The position numbers and the translations under genes are program-made. Shown piece by piece: positions 1 through 8,073 of a DNA stretch of 64,000 nucleotides. The notes beneath the pieces were generated by a model. That model had not been told where the DNA came from, searched no databases, and saw only the letters and a list, made by a program, of their open reading frames with translations. Each line of letters opens with the position of its first letter. Within the stretch, counting starts at the first letter, position 1. The DNA comes from Phenylobacterium sp. (GTDB lineage Bacteria > Pseudomonadota > Alphaproteobacteria > Caulobacterales > Caulobacteraceae): contig NZ_JAHBYD010000017.1 of NCBI RefSeq assembly GCF_019636135.1, positions 50,105-114,104 on the forward strand. Direction: 5' to 3'.

Positions 1-176
1 GCCAGGGTGCGCAGCCAGGCCTCGGTCAGTTCGGGCGCCTCGGTCCACTGCCAGGCCCCGTCCGCCTCGACCCCCACCTCGCCCGGTCGGTTGATGACGA
101 CCTCGGTCACGGCCGCCGGCTCCAGGAAGGGGCGCAGCGGCGCAAGGTAATGATCCAGGACCGAGGTGTCGTCCAT
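1..176 (-). CDS. virB11: VirB11-type T4SS ATPase, N-terminal fragment
   Basis: This is the start of a gene that leaves the window at base 1, so only about 58 residues are visible. Its ATG overlaps the virB10 stop (ATGA at 173-176 region). The visible part contains VTEVVINRPGEV, typical of the N-terminal domain of VirB11/TrbB hexameric ATPases, which power pilus assembly and substrate transfer at the cytoplasmic face of the inner membrane. The Walker A motif lies outside the window and cannot be checked. Its place directly after virB10 matches the canonical virB order. Confidence 0.85.
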   Translation of the reverse strand, partial: MDDTSVLDHYLAPLRPFLEPAAVTEVVINRPGEVGVEADGAWQWTEAPELTEAWLRTL

Positions 177-1318
177 CAGCGGGACCGCAGCCGATAGACT
201 CCGGCGAAATCCAGGTCCTGCGCGACGAAGATCGACACTTCCGCGCCCTGGCCCTTGCGCAGCGTCGGCGGGATCTCGACCGAGCCCTGTAGGGCGACGC
301 TGGCGGCGTCCAACGGCACGCGCGCCAGGGAGGAGGCGCCTTCGCCTTGGCCTGCGGCGGCGTAAACGCCGTCGTCGACGATGGAGAGCAGCAGCGCCCC
401 GCCGAACCGGTCCCAGAAATGGGTGTCGACCACGCCGTCGAACCCCGACCGGCCGAGAGCGTCGGCGGCGGGCGAGGCGAGGGCGACGGCGACCCCCGTT
501 GGCGTCACCGCCCGGGTCCAGAGCACAAACAGCCGGCGGCGGCCCTGTTGGAGACCGCCGCGGTATTCTCCCAGAACCCGGGTGCCGCGCTCCATCAACA
601 CCACGGCGCCGTTGTCGGACCAGACGTCGCGCGGCAGGACGCAGGTGACATAGCCGGGCGTGGTGCTGTCCAGGGCCGTCTGCAGGACACAGGGCACGCT
701 GGTTCCGGCGGTGACCAGCAGATTGCGGTCGGGCAGGCGGCCAGCGCGGGTCTGGCCCACGGGCGTGAGTTGACGGAGCTGGTCGAGCGACGTCGGTTCG
801 CCTAGAGGCGTCGGGGTCGTCGGGGTCGTCGGCGTCGTCGGGATCGGCGGCGGGCCGGGCTGGCGGCCGGCCCGGCTATAGGCGAGCACGGGCGCCCGCC
901 GGGCGCTTTCGGCCAGGGCGCGCCGCTGTTCCGCGGGACCGGGGCCGGAACGGGGCGGTGCTTCACCCCGGGGCGCGACTTCCAGGGGCGGGATGGCATC
1001 TTCGTCGCTCAAGACCGGCGCATCCGGATCGAAGGCGGCCTCGCTGAGCAGGGGCGGCGGCTCGCGACGGGCGGGCTCGAACGGCGTCGTCTGCCGGGCG
1101 GGCTCGTCGCGACGCGACGGTTCGCTGCCCTCGGCGTCGCCGCGATCCCAACTGGCGATCAGGAAGACGCCGCAGCCGACGGCCAGAGCGGCCAGGGTTA
1201 TGACCTTGCCCTGCCGTCCGCCGAACCGCCCGGCGATCGGCGAGATCCCGCGATCGCCGGGCGCGGCGGGCGGAGGCGGCGGCCCGTCAATGGGCGGCAT
1301 GGAATCGGGCGCGGTCAT
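176..1318 (-). CDS. virB10: VirB10/TrbI-type T4SS channel protein
   Basis: A 380-residue protein with a short cytoplasmic N-terminus, one membrane segment near residues 35-55 (VITLAALAVGCGVFLIAS), a Pro-rich periplasmic linker containing PTTP repeats around residue 160, and a C-terminal VirB10 beta-barrel domain. VirB10 spans both membranes and links ATPase energy to the outer-membrane core. The domain contains the family pattern around LLVTAGTSVPCVLQTALDS and MERGTRVLGEYRGG. Its start overlaps the virB9 stop by 4 bases, so translation is probably coupled. The length is normal for the family. Confidence 0.95.
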   Translation of the reverse strand: MTAPDSMPPIDGPPPPPAAPGDRGISPIAGRFGGRQGKVITLAALAVGCGVFLIASWDRGDAEGSEPSRRDEPARQTTPFEPARREPPPLLSEAAFDPDAPVLSDEDAIPPLEVAPRGEAPPRSGPGPAEQRRALAESARRAPVLAYSRAGRQPGPPPIPTTPTTPTTPTPLGEPTSLDQLRQLTPVGQTRAGRLPDRNLLVTAGTSVPCVLQTALDSTTPGYVTCVLPRDVWSDNGAVVLMERGTRVLGEYRGGLQQGRRRLFVLWTRAVTPTGVAVALASPAADALGRSGFDGVVDTHFWDRFGGALLLSIVDDGVYAAAGQGEGASSLARVPLDAASVALQGSVEIPPTLRKGQGAEVSIFVAQDLDFAGVYRLRSR

Positions 1319-2142
1319 GACCGGCCTCCGAGGGGGGCGCGGTCAACGGCCGGAGAGGCCGTGCCCGTACCCACCGCGACGCCGCGCGCGTCATAGGCGT
1401 CGTTGAACAGGCACAGGACCGACTGCCCCCGCCGCAGCCGCAGGCCGCGCGTCACGCCGTGTATGACGACGAACTCGCCGCGGACGTCATAGGGGATAAG
1501 CCGTTCCGAGCCGTCGTCGCCGACCTCGAACACGGCCGGCAGGGGTTGGACGCCGGGGAAGCGCAGCACGGTGAAACGGCCGTTGTCGCTGACCTCGCTC
1601 GGCTGCAGAGCGGCGTCGCCCTGGGCCGACCAGGCGAGATTGCGGATCCCTTCAACCACGCCGCGCTCCAGCTCCAGCCCGATGAGGCGCTGCTCCACCG
1701 CCTCGGCCTGGACGGCCAGCGCCCGTGCCGCCTCGGCTTGGTCGTCGGCCGGGTAGCGGAACCGGACCTGATAGGCGATCGCGGTCCGATCACCGGGCTC
1801 GCGGGCGACGAGCTCGAAGGCGTAGTGGCGGATCGCGCCGGCGCGCTCGGTGACGACAAGGAGGTTGGTCGCCTGATGGCGTTCGCGCGGCTTGAGGAAG
1901 AGCACCGACCCCTCGGCGGCGACCTCCCAGGCGACGCTGTCGCCGATGGCGGCGTGACGGATCGTCTCCTCGGGCGAGAAGACGATCTGGGTCGCCGTGC
2001 GGAAGGCCCCGGCGATCCGGTAGACGGCGGCCGGATCATAGGCGAGCTCGCGGATGCGCGGGTCCTGAGGCGTCTGCGCCGCGACCGGGCATGCGAGGGC
2101 GAGGCCGGCGGCCAGGCAAAGGACGGCGAGGGGACGTTTCAT
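1315..2142 (-). CDS. virB9: VirB9-type T4SS outer-membrane core protein
   Basis: A 275-residue protein with a clear signal peptide (about residues 1-22, ending ACPVAAQ) and the VirB9/CagX architecture: an N-terminal beta domain with IVFSPEETIRHAAIGDS and a C-terminal domain that in the family binds the VirB7 lipoprotein and the VirB10 barrel. It acts in the periplasm and outer membrane as part of the core complex. It overlaps virB8 upstream and virB10 downstream by 4 bases each. Assignment is firm. Confidence 0.95.
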   Translation of the reverse strand: MKRPLAVLCLAAGLALACPVAAQTPQDPRIRELAYDPAAVYRIAGAFRTATQIVFSPEETIRHAAIGDSVAWEVAAEGSVLFLKPRERHQATNLLVVTERAGAIRHYAFELVAREPGDRTAIAYQVRFRYPADDQAEAARALAVQAEAVEQRLIGLELERGVVEGIRNLAWSAQGDAALQPSEVSDNGRFTVLRFPGVQPLPAVFEVGDDGSERLIPYDVRGEFVVIHGVTRGLRLRRGQSVLCLFNDAYDARGVAVGTGTASPAVDRAPLGGRS

Positions 2143-2822
2143 CGGATGACCTCCGGATCGGCGCGGTAGGAGGTCACCTGGAAGCCGAGGGGATTCCTCA
2201 GCCGGTCCGGTTCCGACATCGGCGCGCGGGTGTAGGTGAAGGCGATGGTGGCGATCCAGTCGCTCTCCACCGTCTGCTGGGCCTGGCGGACCGTTCGGTG
2301 GAAGCGGACGTTGGCGACGCCGTCGTTAATGAAGCCGATGGCGCGGATCGAGATGACGGCCTCGCCGTCGCGGCCGTAGACGTTCTGCGGGCTGTCGGGA
2401 TTGGAGCCGCGGAACAGATCAGCCCAGCGCCGCTGTTCGGCCGGCGCCGACAGAATGGAGACCAGACGGAACGCGTCCTCGGCGGCCGGATCGAGGTAGC
2501 CCTCGCGCTGGCGCACATATTGGCCGAGGAAATATTTGCTGACGGCCTCGTCGTAGCGGACCGGCCCGTCCTCGGCCGAGAGGCCACGCACGACGTCGAC
2601 CGCGCCGGTCGTCCGGTCCACCCGGATGACGAAGGGTTCGGTGGACTTCAGCGGCGTCAGCATCGCCACCGCGCCGGTCGCGATCACCGCCAGACCCGTG
2701 GCCGTGGCCGCTATCGACCAGGCGAGCCGGCGCGACCGGAGCGCCGAGGCCAGGCGGTCCTGGTCCCAGCGCCGCGCTTCGGTGAAGTAGCGCTTCAGCT
2801 CGGAGGAGGGGACGCCGCTCAT
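2139..2822 (-). CDS. virB8: VirB8-type T4SS inner-membrane assembly protein
   Basis: A 227-residue bitopic protein: a short cytoplasmic N-terminus (ELKRYFTEARRWDQDR), one membrane segment around residues 35-55, then a periplasmic NTF2-like VirB8 domain. The sequence STEPFVIRVDRTTGAVDVV just after the membrane segment is characteristic. VirB8 nucleates assembly of the inner-membrane part of the secretion channel. The ATG overlaps the stop of the small VirB7-like lipoprotein gene. Length and order agree with the family. Confidence 0.95.
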   Translation of the reverse strand: MSGVPSSELKRYFTEARRWDQDRLASALRSRRLAWSIAATATGLAVIATGAVAMLTPLKSTEPFVIRVDRTTGAVDVVRGLSAEDGPVRYDEAVSKYFLGQYVRQREGYLDPAAEDAFRLVSILSAPAEQRRWADLFRGSNPDSPQNVYGRDGEAVISIRAIGFINDGVANVRFHRTVRQAQQTVESDWIATIAFTYTRAPMSEPDRLRNPLGFQVTSYRADPEVIR

Positions 2823-3025
2823 GCGCAGCCTCCCGTTCCGGCGTCGGGGCCGGCATCGACGGCGGCCTCGGCCGATCGTGGTCCGGCCTGGGGCGCGAGC
2901 ACCGAGCCGTGGGGATTGGCCGGTCGCCGGGCCGAGCCGTCGCAGGTCGGCAGGGCCGGATCGCTCTGGTGGGCGCAGCCGCCCAACAGCATCAGGCCGG
3001 CGAACAGGAGGGAGCGATAGATCAT
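2819..3025 (-). CDS. VirB7-like small lipoprotein
   Basis: A 68-residue protein with a lipoprotein signal: a hydrophobic stretch followed by LLGGC, with Cys16 as the likely lipidated residue. The mature part is low-complexity, rich in Pro, Ala and Gly, with a second Cys at residue 27 and a third near the C-terminus. Small lipoproteins between virB6 and virB8 are normally VirB7, which anchors VirB9 to the outer membrane, often through a disulfide. The call rests on position and lipobox; sequence similarity within this family is too low to prove it by eye. Confidence 0.7.
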   Translation of the reverse strand: MIYRSLLFAGLMLLGGCAHQSDPALPTCDGSARRPANPHGSVLAPQAGPRSAEAAVDAGPDAGTGGCA

Positions 3026-3026
3026 G

Positions 3027-3947
3027 TCAGGCGCCTCTCGGTCGGATGGAGCCGCCGCCCCTGGGCGGTTGGCGGCTGGCTTCTTGCGGACCCTGGGCGC
3101 GGCCCGAGCCGCTCCCGCCCAGGGCCGCGGCGTTGGCGAAGTCGGCGAGGCCGGCGCTGGCGCCGCCCGCGATGCCGGCGGCGATGGCCGGGGTCTGAAG
3201 GAAGAAGATCGCCCCCAGCAGGCACAGGGCGATGAAGATCAGCCCGCCGATCATCGGGTCGGCCCCCTGGATCGCGCCCCACTGGTCGCGCACGAGCGAC
3301 AGGACGAGCTGGAAGATGACGATGATCAGGGCGAACAGGACGAGATAGTTCACCGCCTGGCTGAGCCAGCCGAAGAAGAAGCGGCGGGTCGCATCGAACA
3401 GGGCGCAGGCGATGAAGATGGGGCCGAGGGTGACGAGCAGGGCCAGGGCCAGCTTGGCCACCAGCACCACGCCGAAGCCGAGGGCGGCGGCCAGGGCGCC
3501 GATGATGAAGACGGCGGCCGAGACCACCCAAGGGCCCGGATTGAAGGCGGAGCCCTCACGCGAGATGTCCTCGCCCAGCCAAGCCGCATAGGCGAAGAAC
3601 TGGTCGAAGGCCGCGCCGACGCTGGGGGTGTCCGCGCCGCTGACCGCCCGGGTCAGGGCGTTGGGCAGGCCGGTGAACAGCGGTTCGGTGACGAAGGTGG
3701 AATAGGCGGCCGTGGTCGCCAGCAGATAGAGGAAGGCGAGCTTCAGCGAGCGGACCGCGAAGTCCATCACCGGCTCGCTGATCGCCCCCCTGAGGATGGC
3801 GACGCCGTAGAGCACGACATAGAGGACCAGGGCGATGCGCAGCGGGCCCTCGACCTCGGCGATCACCGACGACAGGCGGTCGCCGAGGAAGACGTTGAGC
3901 CGTTCGTCGATGAAGTCGTAGCTGGGCTCGAAGACGCGAAAGCTCAT
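3027..3947 (-). CDS. virB6: VirB6/TrbL-type T4SS polytopic membrane protein
   Basis: A 306-residue protein with several membrane segments (for example around LRIALVLYVVLYGVAIL, LAFLYLLATTAAYSTFV, WVVSAAVFIIGALAAALGFG, LALALLVTLGPIFIACALF and the following helices). The segment TLGPIFIACALFDATRRFFFGWL is a hallmark of VirB6/TrbL. The protein forms the inner-membrane part of the translocation channel. It sits between the EexN-like and VirB7-like lipoprotein genes, one base from the latter. Confidence 0.93.
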   Translation of the reverse strand: MSFRVFEPSYDFIDERLNVFLGDRLSSVIAEVEGPLRIALVLYVVLYGVAILRGAISEPVMDFAVRSLKLAFLYLLATTAAYSTFVTEPLFTGLPNALTRAVSGADTPSVGAAFDQFFAYAAWLGEDISREGSAFNPGPWVVSAAVFIIGALAAALGFGVVLVAKLALALLVTLGPIFIACALFDATRRFFFGWLSQAVNYLVLFALIIVIFQLVLSLVRDQWGAIQGADPMIGGLIFIALCLLGAIFFLQTPAIAAGIAGGASAGLADFANAAALGGSGSGRAQGPQEASRQPPRGGGSIRPRGA

Positions 3948-3958
3948 CGTCGGGATCC

Positions 3959-4174
3959 TCAGAAGGCCCGCTCATAGACGCGCATCCGCGCCTGCCGACG
4001 CGCTTCGGCCAGGCCCTGACGCGCCGCTTCGCATTCGCGCTCGGCTCGACCGGCGCCGCACGCCGCCACGACCGCCTCGGCCGCGTCGGGATCGGCGGCG
4101 AAGTCTTCAGCGGTCCGCTCGGGCGCCCCGCAACCGACGAGTCCGAGGGCGACGAGCAGGGCGGACCGTTTCAC
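3959..4174 (-). CDS. EexN/TrbK-like entry-exclusion lipoprotein (putative)
   Basis: A 71-residue small lipoprotein with GTG start overlapping the virB5 stop (GTGA). The signal ends in LVGC (Cys15). The mature part carries two further Cys (CGAGRAERECEAARQ), the pattern of EexN-type lipoproteins encoded between the VirB5/TrbJ and VirB6/TrbL genes of conjugation operons, where they reduce uptake of a second copy of the element. The last residues, ARMRVYERAF, nearly repeat the C-terminus of VirB5 (ARMDVYERAFR). Exclusion function is inferred from family and position. Confidence 0.65.
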   Translation of the reverse strand: MKRSALLVALGLVGCGAPERTAEDFAADPDAAEAVVAACGAGRAERECEAARQGLAEARRQARMRVYERAF

Positions 4175-4899
4175 CGGAACGCCCTTTCATAGACGTCCAT
4201 GCGCGCCGTCCGGGCGGCTTCGGCCCGTTCGCGGGCGCGCTGCTCCTCCAGGCGCGCCTCAGCCGCCTGGGTCAGGGCGAGACCCTGCAGCCGGACCTGC
4301 TCATTCTGGATCAACGCCTGCTCGGCCGCGAGGCGGGCCTCGAGGTCGAGGACGGCGCGGGCGTTGGGTGCTGTGTCGAGGGCGGAGCGGAGCGTCTCCA
4401 GACCCTGTAGACGCCGGTCCGCGGCGCCGCCGACCGCCTCGCCGACGGCCAGATCGCGCGCGGTGCGCGCGCCGGCGCGTTCGAGGCTGTCGCGGTAGTA
4501 GGCCTCCGCCGGATCGAGGTCGCCCGCCGGCGGCGTATAGAGCCGGGTGTCGCGGCGGATGGCGTCGGCGCGGTCGGCCAGGTCGCCGAGCGCGGACAGG
4601 TCGCCGTCGGCGGCGGCGCGAAGCGCGCGCATGTCGGGCAGCGGATTGCGCACCGTCGGCAAGCCGAGTTCGCCGGCCAGGGCGTTGACGCCGGACAGGT
4701 CGTTCAGGCTGTCGAACAACTGCCGGCCCTGTTCGACCTGGGTCTGCAGCGCCCTCAGCTGGTCCAGCGTCGTGCGCGCCTCCTCGATCATCTGGGCCAG
4801 GGCCCGGGGATCGTGGACGATCTGCTGCGCCTGGACCGTCGGGGCGGCGGCGAGGACGAGGGCGGCGGCCGCCGCGGCGAAGGGAATGCGGGCTCTCAC
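4171..4899 (-). CDS. virB5: VirB5/TrbJ-type T4SS pilus-tip protein
   Basis: A 242-residue secreted protein. I place the start at the GTG overlapping the virB4 stop (GTGA) because an AGGAGG ribosome site lies about 6 bases upstream and a signal peptide (ending VQAQQ) begins there. The mature protein is mostly helical; the opening IVHDPRALAQMIEEARTTLDQL is typical of the TrbJ/VirB5 family. VirB5 sits at the pilus tip and helps contact recipient cells. A long Ala/Glu/Arg-rich helix forms the C-terminus, which shares its last residues with the next lipoprotein. Confidence 0.9.
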   Translation of the reverse strand: MRARIPFAAAAAALVLAAAPTVQAQQIVHDPRALAQMIEEARTTLDQLRALQTQVEQGRQLFDSLNDLSGVNALAGELGLPTVRNPLPDMRALRAAADGDLSALGDLADRADAIRRDTRLYTPPAGDLDPAEAYYRDSLERAGARTARDLAVGEAVGGAADRRLQGLETLRSALDTAPNARAVLDLEARLAAEQALIQNEQVRLQGLALTQAAEARLEEQRARERAEAARTARMDVYERAFR

Positions 4900-7271
4900 A
4901 GGAACCTCCTCTGGTGATGGAAGGGGTCGCGCCAGCGCGCGTAGTCGTCGCCCATTTCGGCGCGCAGCCGGTCGAGCAGGGCGGTGGTCTCGGACCGGCC
5001 GGACAAGACCGACAGGGCGTCGTCCATGCCGCCGAGATCCAATTCCACCACCACGCTGTCGTGGCCCTGCTTGACCAGGAAGCGGTGCGACTCCGGGGTC
5101 AGCACCTCGCGTACGAGGCGGAACTCCTCGTGGGTGAGGCCGAAACCGTCGACATAGTCGCGCGCCTGGCCGTGGGCGTTGGGCAGGAAGATTTTGGTTG
5201 CGCACTGCTCGAGGATGGCGTGGGCGATCGGGGAGCGCAGGGCGTCGGCCGGCGACTGGGTGCCGAACACCATCAGGGCATTCTGCTTGCGCCAGGTCTT
5301 GAGCCCGTCCTGAGCGAGATCGGTGAAGGCCGGGTCGCCCAGCACCTTCCAGAACTCGTCGATGTCGAGGACGAGCCGACGGCCGTCGACCCGCTCGGCG
5401 ATGCGGTGGAAAAGATACATCATGGCCGGGGTGCGGACCTCGTCGTGGTCGAGCACCTGGGTGATATCGAAGCCGGCGAAGCGGGCCTCCAGGCTGAGGG
5501 CGTCGTCGTCATTGTCGAGCACCCAGCCGAGGGGGCCGTCGCGCTGCCAACGCTCCAGCCGGGCCCCGACGCCGCCGGCGTCGCCCTGGCCAAGCAGGCT
5601 GCGCAGGGCGGCGATGGAACGACGCTCGCGCGGCAAGGCCTCCAGGGCGGCGACGCCGTGGTCGATGGCGCGCGCCTCGGGCACGGTCAGGGTTTCATTG
5701 GGGCGATCGACGAGGGCGCGGACGAGGCGGACAAGGAAGGCGCGGTTGGCCGGGGTCGGCTCGAGGGCCTTGAAGGGCGCGAAGCCCGTGGGCTCGCCGT
5801 TGCGCAGGGCGAGGTAGGTCCCGCCGCAGGCGCGGACGAAGATCTCGGCGCCGCGGTCCTTGTCGATGAACAACTGCTGGGCGTCGAACCGCTCCAGCTG
5901 CGCCAGCATGAAGTTCTGCACCACCGTCTTGCCCGACCCGGACGGCCCGCAAATGAAGGTGTGCCCGAGATCGCCGACATGGAAGTTGAACCAGAAGGGT
6001 GAACCGGCCGTGGTGCGCAGCACCGCGACGGCGTCGCCCCAATGGTTGCCCCGGGCCTTGCCGACGGGATGGGCGTGGAACGGCGCCAAGGCCGCGAAAT
6101 TGCGCGAGGTGATGGCGGCGGGCCGGGTGCGGCGGGCGAAGGCGCCGGGGAACTGCGACCAGAAGGCCGCCTCCAGTCCGAGATCCTCGCGCGCCACCAC
6201 CAGACCGGAGTCCGCCAGAATGGCCCGCGCCTTGGACAGGTGATCGGCCAGGGCCGACGGGGTGTCGCCGTGGACGAGGATCGATGCCTGGTGCTCGCCC
6301 ATGACGAAGCGGTTGCTGACGAGGTCGTCGAGCGCCTCGGACAGGCCGTTGATCTGGGAAGCCGCACGATCGCGCGCGGACACCATCTGGTTCTGCTTGC
6401 GCTCCATCACCGTGCGGGCGGCGGCCTTGGACAGGAAGGCGAAGGACTGGCTGGCGACGAAGCCGAAGCGGACGCTCAACAGGTCGTCCCACAGGCCCGG
6501 ACGGGTCGCCGCCGGGTATTCCTTCACGGCCAGGACGCCGGCGTAGCGGGCGTCGGCGACGTCCCGAAGCTCCAGGGTCTCGCGGCCGAAGATGATCCGC
6601 ACGGTATGGATCGCCGCGCCGAGGTGGCCGAAGACGATCGGAACCGGGGAGCGCCGGCCCGTCAGGACCAGACGCATGATCTCCATCGGCTCCGAGAACC
6701 ACAGGCCGCCCCGCTCATAGAGGTCCAGCCGGCGCGGCGCGTAGCGGTCGAGGTATTGAACCAGGTCGCGCCCCGCCTCCTCGATCCGCTGGATGTGGGC
6801 GATCTCCACCTCGGCGTTCGCCCGGCGCGCCGCCTTCAGCCGACGGGCCAGCGCGGCGGCCCGATCGCCAGCGTCGCGACCGGGGTGCAGGACGAGGGTG
6901 ACGAAGAGCTCGTTGATCCAGAGCTGTCGCCCCGCGACACGGTCGTCGTAGAGGCCGCCCAGTTCGCCGGCGAAGTCCGAGCGGAATCCCGTCGACCGAT
7001 CCAGCTCGACCGGACGCCGCACCACATGGTGCCAGACCGCCAGGCGGTCGTCGGCGAGGTTGCGCCAAGCCTGGTTTAGCTTGACGTGCCAGTCATTGAG
7101 GTCGCGCGCATCGGCGGTCTCGAAACTGGCCCCGTCGATCTGGAACACCATCATCAGGGCGCCGCTGTCGAGCGCGACCACGGCGTCCGAGACATGCCGC
7201 GCATAGGGCAGGTGCGGCCGGGCGTCGGCCTCGCGCCGGAGCCGAGCGGCGCTGACGCTTCCCTCAGCCAC
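4896..7271 (-). CDS. virB4: VirB4/TrbE-type T4SS ATPase
   Basis: A 791-residue ATPase with GTG start, preceded by GGTGGAG inside the end of virB3. The N-terminal CagE/TrbE domain is followed by a Walker A motif, GPSGSGKT, near residue 441; the Walker B region is around RLVLDIDEFWKVLGD and the conserved GTQSP is visible later. VirB4 powers pilus biogenesis and substrate transfer and docks at the inner membrane. The length is in the usual 780-830 range. The gene overlaps both neighbours, consistent with one transcript. Confidence 0.96.
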   Translation of the reverse strand: MAEGSVSAARLRREADARPHLPYARHVSDAVVALDSGALMMVFQIDGASFETADARDLNDWHVKLNQAWRNLADDRLAVWHHVVRRPVELDRSTGFRSDFAGELGGLYDDRVAGRQLWINELFVTLVLHPGRDAGDRAAALARRLKAARRANAEVEIAHIQRIEEAGRDLVQYLDRYAPRRLDLYERGGLWFSEPMEIMRLVLTGRRSPVPIVFGHLGAAIHTVRIIFGRETLELRDVADARYAGVLAVKEYPAATRPGLWDDLLSVRFGFVASQSFAFLSKAAARTVMERKQNQMVSARDRAASQINGLSEALDDLVSNRFVMGEHQASILVHGDTPSALADHLSKARAILADSGLVVAREDLGLEAAFWSQFPGAFARRTRPAAITSRNFAALAPFHAHPVGKARGNHWGDAVAVLRTTAGSPFWFNFHVGDLGHTFICGPSGSGKTVVQNFMLAQLERFDAQQLFIDKDRGAEIFVRACGGTYLALRNGEPTGFAPFKALEPTPANRAFLVRLVRALVDRPNETLTVPEARAIDHGVAALEALPRERRSIAALRSLLGQGDAGGVGARLERWQRDGPLGWVLDNDDDALSLEARFAGFDITQVLDHDEVRTPAMMYLFHRIAERVDGRRLVLDIDEFWKVLGDPAFTDLAQDGLKTWRKQNALMVFGTQSPADALRSPIAHAILEQCATKIFLPNAHGQARDYVDGFGLTHEEFRLVREVLTPESHRFLVKQGHDSVVVELDLGGMDDALSVLSGRSETTALLDRLRAEMGDDYARWRDPFHHQRRFL

Positions 7272-7599
7272 GGGACAACTCCACCGGCCGATAGCGCCGG
7301 ACCAGGGAGAGCGGCGTCACCGAGCTGCCGCCCCAGAGCGCCGCGTTGCGCGACCGGCCCTTGGTGTCGACGTAGACGAACAGCAGTCGAAAGGCGTTGT
7401 GGTCGGCTCGGCAGATCGCCCGAAACACCAGATGCAGGCCCGGGGCGACTAGAAGATAAAGCAGGCTGCCGCCGACGAGGAAGACGACGCCCGACAGGAT
7501 GACGTTGACGCCCATGGCCTCCATGGGCACGCCCAGGATCATCGCCGGCCGGGTGCAGGCCAGGAACAACGGATCCTCGGTCAGGCGTTCCTCAGCCAT
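7264..7599 (-). CDS. virB3: VirB3/TrbD-type T4SS membrane protein
   Basis: A 111-residue protein with the family opening DPLFLACTRPAMILGVP and two closely spaced membrane segments (about residues 28-60). VirB3 is a small inner-membrane component that works with VirB4. Overlaps of 8 bases with both adjoining genes place it in the same translationally coupled operon. Length and motif fit VirB3 well. Confidence 0.93.
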   Translation of the reverse strand: MAEERLTEDPLFLACTRPAMILGVPMEAMGVNVILSGVVFLVGGSLLYLLVAPGLHLVFRAICRADHNAFRLLFVYVDTKGRSRNAALWGGSSVTPLSLVRRYRPVELSRG

Positions 7600-7774
7600 G
7601 CGCGCCTCCCGCTGGCAGACGCGACAGGGCGAGGCCGATGGCGAGGCCGGAGGTTAGGCCGGCGACGATCTGGGCGAAACGTTTGGGCGAGATCAGCTTC
7701 AGGCCGAGCATCAGGCCCAGGGCCAGGAGCGCCGTGATCGATCCGATCGTCAGCCAGGGGGGCGGGGCGTCCAT
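7592..7774 (-). CDS. 60-residue membrane protein inserted between VirB2 and VirB3
   Basis: A small gene with ATG overlapping the virB2 stop (ATGA) and its own stop overlapping the virB3 start region. The 60-residue product has two hydrophobic stretches (ITALLALGLMLGLKLI and AQIVAGLTSGLAIGLALS) with KR between them, suggesting a membrane hairpin. I do not recognise the family. It is embedded in a strictly overlapping operon, so it is very likely expressed, but canonical virB sets have VirB3 directly after VirB2. It may be an operon-specific pilus or channel accessory. Confidence 0.7.
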   Translation of the reverse strand: MDAPPPWLTIGSITALLALGLMLGLKLISPKRFAQIVAGLTSGLAIGLALSRLPAGGAHG

Positions 7775-8073
7775 CAGGCGCCGCCGGTGATCAGGTTGAC
7801 GATTTCGGCCGCGCCGAAGACGACCACGATGCCGAGCACCACGATGGCCGCCCGTCGCAGATCGAACAGGCCGAACATCCACAGGATGCCCACCACCACG
7901 ACCGCCAGGACGGCCAGCAGCCGGGCGGTGTTGCCGGTGAGCATGTCGACGACGTTCTGCAGCAGACCCTCGACATTGGCCGAGGCGAAGGCCGGCTGAA
8001 CCAGGATGAGGCTGGAGGCGAGGGCGATGGCGCCGGCGGCGCCGAGCCTGCGAACGGTCGCGGGGGCGGTCAT
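7774..8073 (-). CDS. virB2: VirB2/TrbC-type major pilin
   Basis: A 99-residue prepilin. The ATG at 8073 overlaps the virB1 stop (ATGA). A long signal region ends near LVQPAFASA, followed by the mature pilin: a short loop (NVEGLLQNVVDMLTG) and two membrane helices with the GLFDLRRAAI turn between them, the layout of TrbC/VirB2 pilins. It builds the conjugative pilus. Upstream in-frame codons exist but would overrun the virB1 coding end, so this start is preferred. Confidence 0.92.
   Translation of the reverse strand: MTAPATVRRLGAAGAIALASSLILVQPAFASANVEGLLQNVVDMLTGNTARLLAVLAVVVVGILWMFGLFDLRRAAIVVLGIVVVFGAAEIVNLITGGA

Noticed and set aside
166..648. Long Arg-rich plus-strand ORFs over the virB operon and similar ORFs throughout
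   Set aside because: They are antisense or shifted-frame copies of well supported genes; their Arg/Pro/Ala-rich composition is what high-GC DNA gives in non-coding frames.
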